NCBI GenBank assembly: GCA_963693315.1
Contig: OY856188.1
Location: 266,409,114-266,473,113, forward strand
DNA from: Diogma glabrata
Lineage: Eukaryota; Arthropoda; Insecta; Diptera; Cylindrotomidae
DNA: 64,000 nt
Reading direction: 5' to 3'
Shown here piece by piece: positions 56,072-64,000 of this stretch. Within the stretch, counting starts at the first letter, position 1. Each line of letters begins with the position of its first letter. Position numbers and translations under genes: made by a program. The notes below the pieces were generated by a model. It did no database searches. It was not told the DNA's origin and worked only from the letters and a program-made list of their open reading frames with translations.

Positions 56072-57892
56072 GTGCAAATTCGTCGCTCCATTTTTTGGGC
56101 TAGGAAGCAACTGTCACTAGCCTCACTGCTTCAAGTACTCCTTGTCATGGCTGGTATTGAAAGAAATCCGGGACCAACTAAAACATGGCATTGCTCAATA
56201 TGTAAAAGCATTTTAAGGGCAAACATAACATCCATCCAGTGCAACACCTGTAAAGAATGGTGTCACCTCAAGAACTGCTCAGGTTTGGCGACACATAAAC
56301 AATGGACCAAACACTACATAGCGCCATGCTGTCAATTATCTAGTCAACATACCATCACGAGCTCACAGCAAAACACAACAGGAATGATCACGCATCCAGA
56401 AACTCCGAGTGACGTCAAAATTATGCAATTTAATTGCAACGGTTAAACCAATAAGATAGATGATATTATAAATTATATGTGCAATAACAATATTCTAGTC
56501 ACGGTTCTAAAAGAAACTAAATTAAATGTTAGATCTAAGATTAGTGATAATTACTGTGATTACAAAATTATAAGGCTGGATAGAGGAAAGGACAAAGGTG
56601 GTGGCCTTGCCCTTATCATTCATAAAATCGTTATCTACCGTACAATCACATTAGCTGCAGTACCGGGAACTGATAAACACTTAGAACAACTAGGTATTAT
56701 AATAAAATCCGGCAACACGGAGATAACTCTAGTCAATATCTATATTCCACCAGTAAGCAGCTGTGATACAGGTTATGAACCGTCCTTAGGACATTTGTTT
56801 TATACAAAAGACTGTCTGATTCTCGGCGATGTGAACGCTCATCATGATCTATGGCACTCGCACCTAAACACTGATTCACGAGGTGAAGACATTGCTGATC
56901 AAATTGACAGCTCCAATTTTGGAGTCCTCAACGAACCACAACCAACAAAGGTAACAAACAACTCATACTCTTTTCCAGATATCTCCCTTGCTAGTATGTC
57001 ACTAATGCCAATCGCAGAATGGAGAACAAAAATTGCATTAGGATCAGACCACGTGCCGATCATAATCACCTTAAGCTGTTCCATAAATCAAATCAATTCC
57101 GAAAAGAAGACATATATAAATTTTAACAAAGCTGACTGGGAAAACTTTACAAATTTTACTGAAATTGAATTCAGTAAGCAATTTTTACCACTTGACGCCC
57201 TCTCTGGGGAAAAACAATTCAGAGAAATTTTTAGTAAGGCTAGAGCTCGATACATTCCAGCTGGCGGAATTCAAAAGCTAAAACCAAACTTTCCACATGA
57301 AGCGTGTGGGCTTTCGAATCAAAGAGATGACATCCGTAAAGCAGATCCAGCCGACTCCAGAATTCCGGACCTGAACAAGCAAATTAACAAATTGGTCACG
57401 GACCATAAAAGAAATAAATGGAGAGAGATAGTGAGTAAATCAAACCTGGGTACTAGTTAAAGTCTTTGGAAGGTCATTAAGGGCCTAACTCATCCTCGAC
57501 AACCACAAAATAATTGCATGATCTCCTTCGACGATATCCCCATTGAAAACCACAGGAAATGCGCAAACAAATTTAACATTCAGTTTACAGAAAAGCAGCG
57601 TAGACACGAGAAAGAGACCAGATCAGTGTTGAGACACATGCGCAAACTTAACACTGACAACTTGGAGGATATTATATTTACCGAAGAAGAGGTGGAGAAT
57701 GCAATACGGAAAATTAAGCCATCAAAAGCTATAGGACCCGACGGCATCTCAGCCATCATGCTCAAACACATCGGACCCAAAGGTTTGAACTTCCTCACTA
57801 CTACACTTAATACATTTTTAAATACCCTTCAGATACCAAATATCTGGAAAACGGCCAGAATCAGCCCCATTTTGAAACCAGGACACTCTTAA
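56072..57892 (+). pseudogene. Non-LTR retrotransposon ORF with 2A-like motif, PHD-like finger, endonuclease, partial RT
   Basis: One continuous frame runs from about 56072 to 57890, interrupted only by two TAA stops (56444-56446 and 57458-57460). In order it has MAGIERNPGP (56147-56176, a 2A-like ribosome-skipping motif with Gly where Asp is usual) and a cysteine-rich PHD-like finger (CSICKS...CNTCKEWCHLKNC). The endonuclease domain follows (MQFNCNG, then after the stop LKETKL, KGGGLALI, VNIYIPPV, LGDVNAHHDLWHS, LGSDHVPI). The RT starts with IRKIKPSKAIGPDGISAIMLK and PNIWKTARISPILKPG. The RT is cut off before its active site. Only two stops in 1.8 kb suggest modest age. Confidence 0.85.
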
Positions 57893-57936
57893 ACAGATGA
57901 TAAACAGACACTTAAGGACACTCTTAAACAGATGTA
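57874..57936 (+). repeat. 19-bp direct repeat at the retrotransposon break
   Basis: GGACACTCTTAAACAGATG occurs at about 57880 and again at about 57917. The RT frame ends inside the first copy, so the pair marks the truncation point. Confidence 0.7.
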
Positions 57937-58029
57937 AACAAACCCTAAGTTAAAAGTACTTTTTGAACAAATAAACAAAAACAGAAAAGGGCAGTTCGAG
58001 TTTTAAAAAGAAAAAACCGAACAGAACGA

Positions 58030-58219
58030 CAAGTTTAGACATCAGGCCGTGCAAGTTCCTTTTAGTGGAGGAAAATATAGAACTATCAGTCTAGAAATTC
58101 TAATCAAATCTCTTAACATCGATGAGGCAGACACTCCAGTGGACATTAATATTGCTATCCATGCTCATTTCAGTGCAATTGAGGGGTCATCCAGTTTTCG
58201 TAGTGATTGTCGCATCTGA
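58030..58219 (+). other. Short unrecognised open stretch
   Basis: A frame reading FRHQAVQVPFSGGKYRTISL, then EADTPVDINIAIHAHFSAIE to a TGA looks coding-like but has no ATG near its start. It lies between the truncated retrotransposon and the hAT MITE. It could be an old element or exon fragment. Confidence 0.3.
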
Positions 58220-58319
58220 GAAGGATTATCAGATCACGCAGTGATTATCGCATCCTTAAACATTTTTGCATCAGAAAGTCTTATTCAGCAGCTTTGTTTG
58301 ATATTGTTGCACTTCCAGG

Positions 58320-59071
58320 CAGAGTTTCGAACCGAAATGTTTTCCGTTTCGGTTTACGGTTTCGTTCCGACTATTATTTCGTTCCGGTTTTCGGTTTGGT
58401 TCCTTAGTTTATTTTTTCGTTCCGGTTTTCGGTTCGGTTCCGGTTCAGTTCCGATGTCAAAATCAAGGATTTTCAGTAATCTTTTGCAAAAATTCAAAAG
58501 AAACAATTCAGTAATTATTGAATCTAGAACATCGATACAGGCTTCAGTAAGAAGTTTTTCAGACATAGTACCGTAATATTTTGAGGTTTAAATTTCATGT
58601 CTAATAACGTTGGAGTAAGCGTCATTACACTACTTGGGCTTAACTTTGATAGCAGATTTCGTTTACATGAAGCTTTTGCTGATATTTTAAGACATTTTAA
58701 AATTTAAAATTCTTTTTTATGAAACCGTTCACTATGCCTCTCAAAATTTGCTGCATGGTTTCATGGTATTTTAAAAAATGTAATAAATTTTGGAATAGAT
58801 GAGAAACCAAAATTGTAGTACCTAAAGCTCATTTTAAATGCAAAATGAAAATCTTTTACTTATAATTTATGAGCAGCTTTTTGTTAGAATATTTTTTTTG
58901 TTTTTTTCAATGCAAACCGTTTTACATGAACCGTAAATAAAATGATTTTTTCGTTCCGGTTAGGGTTCATTAAATATAAAAAATTACGGTTTCGGTTACG
59001 TTACGGTTCAGCCCGAAATTTCGGTTAATAACGGTTTTCGGTTTACGGTTCGGTTCCGGTTCGAAACTCTG
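58320..59071. mobile_element. hAT MITE, copy 2 (752 bp)
   Basis: It has the same termini as copy 1 (CAGAGTTTCGAACCG). The 8-bp duplication CTTCCAGG lies at 58312-58319 and 59072-59079. Both copies are in the same orientation. Differences are scattered substitutions and a few short gaps. No transposase. Confidence 0.92.
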
Positions 59072-59439
59072 CTTCCAGGTCAGTTATTTAATTAGCGATA
59101 TCAATGTCTGAATGGATGTTTAGATGCATTTACAAATATTTTTTTGTGTACAGCAACCGATCCGCAGTAGTTCTTGTTATTAAAATTATTTTATCTCTTA
59201 AAATATCATTGCCAGAACTACCTTCTAGGAAATACATGCAAAAAAGTTACCTATATTATGTAGCCGCAGGTCGCATGATATTAACGAACTACTCTAGACC
59301 ATTTAAGTCCATATAACTGAATTAAAATTAAGAAAATATATATTTTTTAATACAACTATTTGATAACAAATTTTAAATGATATTTTATTTTTATAAATTT
59401 CAGAAAAATTTATTAGTTTAATCAATAAAATAAAAATAA

Positions 59440-62400
59440 ATGGCTGCTGCGAGTGCGGGAGCACTTAAATCATGTACTGATCCTATACCTGGTTGCATTC
59501 AAGCGATACGCCAACCTTTACCCATGCAACCTCCTCATTCGCAACAGATTATTCAACATCAACAAATTTTACATAAGCCACAATATCAACAGAAGCAAAC
59601 ATTAATTTCAAAAATTGATGAAAGTGGAAGAAGCGTTCAACGCTGCGATACAATTGTTTCTTTGCCTTCAACATCTACTATATTAGCAAATTCTTCTGGT
59701 CATCAACAGCAATTAATTTATAAATCGCAACAACAAATTTGCCCAAACGGACCTAATGTGTCAAAGGGTTGGCGTAGGTTGATTATTAAAGGTGATATAG
59801 TGTACTTGAGGTAATTAAAAAACATTTCGTTATAAAATCAACGAACCGTAACATACCAACCCCAATTTTGGACTTTATCAAAATTATTCAAAATAAAACG
59901 AAAATTAGAAATGCTAATAAGTTGTCCCTATAAATTGATTTGGTTCAGTGATTTTATTTACTCCATATGCTTTAATAATACTGTTTTTTCTTTTATTTTA
60001 GTCCTTCTGGTACGGTTGTAACTTCGTTAGAAAATGTAAAAGAATATTTATTAAAATCCGGAACATGCAAGTGTGGTCTACCATGTCCATTGCGCCCAGA
60101 CCAATTTTTTGATTTCGATGTTCAGGTAAGTGAATTTTAACCATTTAAAGGACTAAAATTGGTTATTATATTTTCCGTTTGTATGTTTTTCTAGGTTCCA
60201 AATATTCCACTGAAATCTTCTTACTTAGAAAGTTCTTATTGCACACACGTTCAAAATAGTGTACAAATGGCGAAGCCGCGTAAAATAGTAAAAGAATCAA
60301 ATATACAAAAAACTTTAACACTACCAAATAGTTCACAAATATTTAATAGCACCAACGTGAACAATATAGTCAATATTCAAAAATATGCAAAACCACGGAC
60401 ACCCCCTTCTAATATATTAAATCCAATGGCAAATAACTCTACAGGACAAATTCAAAATCATATTTCTAATGACACAAAATTATCAAACTTAAACTTAACA
60501 CGATCTCCGCCTTGGAGGAAGAAAACTTATATTCAGCAAACATCCTTAGGACATACTGAAATTATTTTGAATAATAATGAGCGGGTACCTCCACTTCCCA
60601 TACAACACATACCACCACCGCCGCAATCATTTCAACAAACCCCACAGCCTCAACAAGTTATCACAAATTGGAGAGACGATAATAAAAATATTAGATCTAT
60701 GAAAACAAATAATAATATGCTTGCTACTAATAATAGCAGAACAAAGAAACGTCCAAATTTTAGAGATGATCCGAATGGCTATTTAGAACAACAAACAGCA
60801 ATTCTTCAAAACTCCATTTTAAGTGTTCCCAGCCCAGACATACCAATTGTTAACGAACAACACAATGTAATACAACCAAATAATCAAAATATTACTATAA
60901 ATAATAGTCCTGTACAAATATTTAATAATAATCAACATCAAGTGATTAATATCAGTCCAAATGGCTCGAATTGTGGGAATTATTTGAATCAAAATCATCA
61001 TCAAAATTTTCCTATGCAAAACAATCAAATCATAATTCAACAGAATAATAATAACGAGCAAGTTATCCAACATCCACAAAATCAGTTAATTACAGGTATA
61101 CCACATTCAACAACATTTTGTGGTCAAACAGTCACTCACATGCCTAATGGAGTTGTTCAAATACAACATCAGAATTCTAATTTACAGCATCCTGATCATC
61201 AACCACGTTCCACAGCTCACCCATCTAATCAACAACAATCATGTTCCCATGATATAACAATACAACAACAGATACAATTGCAACAACAAATTCAACAACA
61301 AAATCAGTTAATTCGGCAAACTCATCAGCAGTTGCAACAAAATAACAATTTTATTATTCATGAACAACTCCAACAACAGGAACAGCAACAGCTTCAACAA
61401 CAAAGTCACAATGAAAAGTTATTAGCAGAATCTCAAGAAAGTCCAGTGTCATCCAGCACTACGATATTCAATCAGAATCCAGATTCTAGTCGAATAAGTC
61501 CAGATTCTGTGATCGTGAAAGGACCGGTGCAAGGTGGGACTATTTCCACAAGTAACGATTCAACATCATCCTCTGCTTCTTCTTCACCGATCGAAACATT
61601 AAACGAAAATGTTAGTCCCACAAATCAGTTTAGATTAACTGGGTTTGCTTCAAGTGAAACAACTTCTAAGAACACAATAACATCGGTGTTAGCAGGACGC
61701 ACTATGACAGCAACAACATCTGTTAATCCAACAACAAGCTTCAACACTGGACGAACTCTACATTATCAGCAAGATGCATATGATGATAGTTATTCGAACA
61801 AAAATTTAGTTCAGAGTATAATTCCGGTATCAAATCATCTGCAAGATTTACAGTTACATCAACTCAGTCGGGAAGAAAATGGTGGTAGTAACCAATTTAT
61901 AATGACATCAAATGGCCAAATAATTTTGATGTCAAATAAGTCGGTCACACCTCAATCTCAGACACAACATCATAACCAACATCATCCATCTGTAACTAAT
62001 CAAATGATTATATCTAATAATAGTAATGCTAATCAATCCCAGTCATTTTCACTTGATAATCACAATATCCATAATAATGTACAAATACTTTCTCCACCAA
62101 ATATAATGCATACACAGCATAGTAATAAACATAACTTCAATAATTTTAATAATGTAATATTGTCACCAAACTCTGCTAATAGTAGTAATAACCACAATAT
62201 ATCAAATAACATAATAGGTCCACAACAGCAAACAGTTGTGTTGAACGCAATTCCCAGTGGTTTTATGTTGCAGCCTAATTTTGTCGATGGTAGCCAAGTT
62301 ATTATCAACCAAAATAATAATAATAATAGCTATGTACAACAACAATTACAAATATCACCTGATTCAAAAAGACGTCCAAAAAAACGAAAAAATAGTTTGC

Positions 62401-63659
62401 CCCCTCATTCTCCTACAACAATTTCAGTACCACAACAAAATCAATCATTACTTCAAATAGCTCAACAATATTCACCGCAAAATTTTCAATTATCTCCATC
62501 GTTGTCGGGTATTACAATTATTCCAAATCAACATAAAAATTCACAACAACAAATTATTATGTCACATCAAAATGGTCAAATTATCCAACCGATAAATTTA
62601 ATTGGACAACAATTGCTAGTGCCAGCAGGTCTGGTAGTAACGCCTGATACAGCTTTATTACAAATTCAAAATTGTGGACCGATTTTGACACAACAGGGTA
62701 TGGTATTACGGGCGCAAAGTCCTCAAAGTATTCAAAATAAGAGCTTTTTATCCCCGAATGGTCAAGGTCAATTTATTGTAAGTTCAAACGGTCAAGTGAG
62801 TCCAATGGGTCAAATTTATAGTACACCTGTAGGATTAGTAGTGCCGCAAACAAACTCTGGACAAACATTTGTTCAACAGAATACAACTATTGTACAGCAA
62901 CAGACTACATTAATGAACAATAATAACAAAAATTTAGTAGAACAAGAGAGTCAAAACATAGGACATTCAGTTAGCACACAAACCGCACATAATCAACAGC
63001 AGTCATCATCATTACCACCTGATACTACTACACATAGTCCAACATCACCAGAACGTCCAAATAGTAGTAAAAGTGTTATAAATCAAGATCAAACGAATAT
63101 GGTTAGTTTTTTCATTATTATTTAATTTAGCATTTAATTTTTTTTGTCTATATCTTACATTTTTAGGCTATGGTTCAGTGTGTATCAAGCTCAGAACCAG
63201 ATTCGGTTGTTTCACCGTTTACTGAAAATGGTCAATCTCCTGTAATGGATTACAACGATAGAAACACAGGTAAAAAAGTAATACTGTAATGTTAGCAAAC
63301 GATAGCTTTTATTCGATCTTTTATAAAAAGAAAGTTGATGACGAATTCCAGTTTGTCCAACCAATTTCGTTTTTGTTTACGAAAGTCTATGAATTGAGAA
63401 GAAAAATGTATGGTCAAAGATAGTAGTTTTTTAGATATGCACATTTAGAAAAGTTTCAATATTGCTTAAAATTTAATTAATTTACCCACTGAATTAGAAT
63501 AATCAGTACAGCAACAATATTTTTTTCTTATAATTTATATCTCCTACATTTCAGGATTTTCTAATTATCAACAAACAAATTACAAATCAAGTGATACTAA
63601 AATTCGTCGAGTAGAAAGCATAACATCTGGCCATAAAATGATGATTGATAATCAAAATG
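59440..63659 (+). CDS. MBD5/MBD6-type methyl-CpG-binding-domain protein (six-banded-like), partial, first five coding exons
   Basis: Exons are 59440-59810, 60002-60125, 60195-63101, 63167-63269 and 63555-63659; all junctions are GT-AG and keep frame, giving about 1,203 residues before the window edge. The MBD lies at about 105-170: GPNVSKGWRRLIIKGDIVYL, then SPSGTVVTSLENVKEYLL, then the GTCKCGLPCPLRP motif and FFDFD. The CKCGLxCPL motif and its position are diagnostic of MBD5/MBD6 and Drosophila six-banded, which associate with the PR-DUB (BAP1/Calypso-ASX) deubiquitinase on chromatin. In MBD5/6 this domain does not bind methylated DNA well. The 969-codon third exon is extremely Gln/Asn-rich, with a basic SKRRPKKRKNS patch (about residue 890). 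A CAG acceptor at 59401-59403, just before the ATG, implies a 5'UTR intron. The 3' end lies outside. Confidence 0.88.
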
Positions 63660-64000
63660 GTAAGTAGTAACTAGTATTTCGTTCATACAAACTAATTCAT
63701 ACATTTCATTGTGCATAAAAACTCACTCATTCACAAATAATTAAACATCATAACCATTATGTTTTATATTTATTGGTTTTATTGGTATTAATAATTTTGT
63801 GTCAGTTTTATTTTGTTTGTTTGCTTTTTACACATAATATTCCTTCTGTAAATAAAAACACATTTCAGTCTCATTCAATATAATATACTACAATTCATCT
63901 AATCATTTTTAATTTATATTACTATAATTTTCATAAAATAATATATATTATTATTATTAAAATTTGAACTTTTATTAATTTTTTTGTTGATTAATTAAAC
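63660..64000 (+). other. Intron of the MBD gene up to the window edge
   Basis: This follows the GTAAGT donor of the fifth coding exon. No acceptor with continuing frame is recognised before the end, so the remaining exons lie to the right. Confidence 0.6.

Noticed and set aside
61500..62460. Other-frame open readings over the MBD exon
   Set aside because: They are shadows of the Q/N-rich coding exon.

Overview
The window looks like nuclear DNA from an insect. It is AT-rich and packed with non-LTR retrotransposons, hAT-type elements, foldback elements and MITEs. The real genes have GT-AG introns, mostly 50-190 bp. The very short introns (52-63 bp in three genes) fit a dipteran such as a nematoceran fly, but the lineage cannot be proved from this window.

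Region 1 (1-5.9 kb) is repetitive. It holds a 0.5-kb palindrome, a 150-bp tandem array, a minus-strand non-LTR relic and a 1.7-kb foldback element. Region 2 (6-19 kb) is the gene island: an unrecognised basic protein with a C2HC motif, a 72-aa single-pass membrane protein that only appears after splicing, a head-to-head pair NR2C2AP (-) / AAR2 (+), an intronless beta-TrCP/slimb-like F-box WD40 gene, and a type I Hsp40 (DNAJA). Retrotransposon relics lie at 8.2-10.3 kb. NR2C2AP, AAR2 and DNAJA can be followed from start to stop across their introns, with lengths matching the families.

Region 3 (19-59 kb) is essentially a transposon graveyard with nested insertions. The clearest structure is a non-LTR relic (minus strand) holding a solo LTR (4-bp duplication ATAT), which in turn holds an intact RTE-like element (12-bp duplication AATTATTAATCC, 994-aa EN-RT protein). 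Others are a 2.65-kb non-autonomous hAT with an 8-bp duplication, two copies of a ~755-bp hAT MITE each with its own 8-bp duplication, two copies of a ~0.58-kb foldback, a 237-bp palindrome with no loop, and a mosaic of two non-LTR families joined at a (CT)n/(AG)n tract.

Region 4 (59.4-64 kb) carries the first five coding exons of an MBD5/MBD6-type (Drosophila six-banded-like) methyl-CpG-binding-domain protein with a huge Q/N-rich exon. It runs off the right edge.

The host genes are housekeeping (U5 snRNP assembly, chaperone, ubiquitin ligase adaptor, chromatin) and do not form one pathway. The main novelty candidates are the repeat architectures, the RTE promoter-like monomers, the divergent beta-TrCP copy and the unassigned small membrane protein. 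All homology statements come from motif recognition; no search was run.
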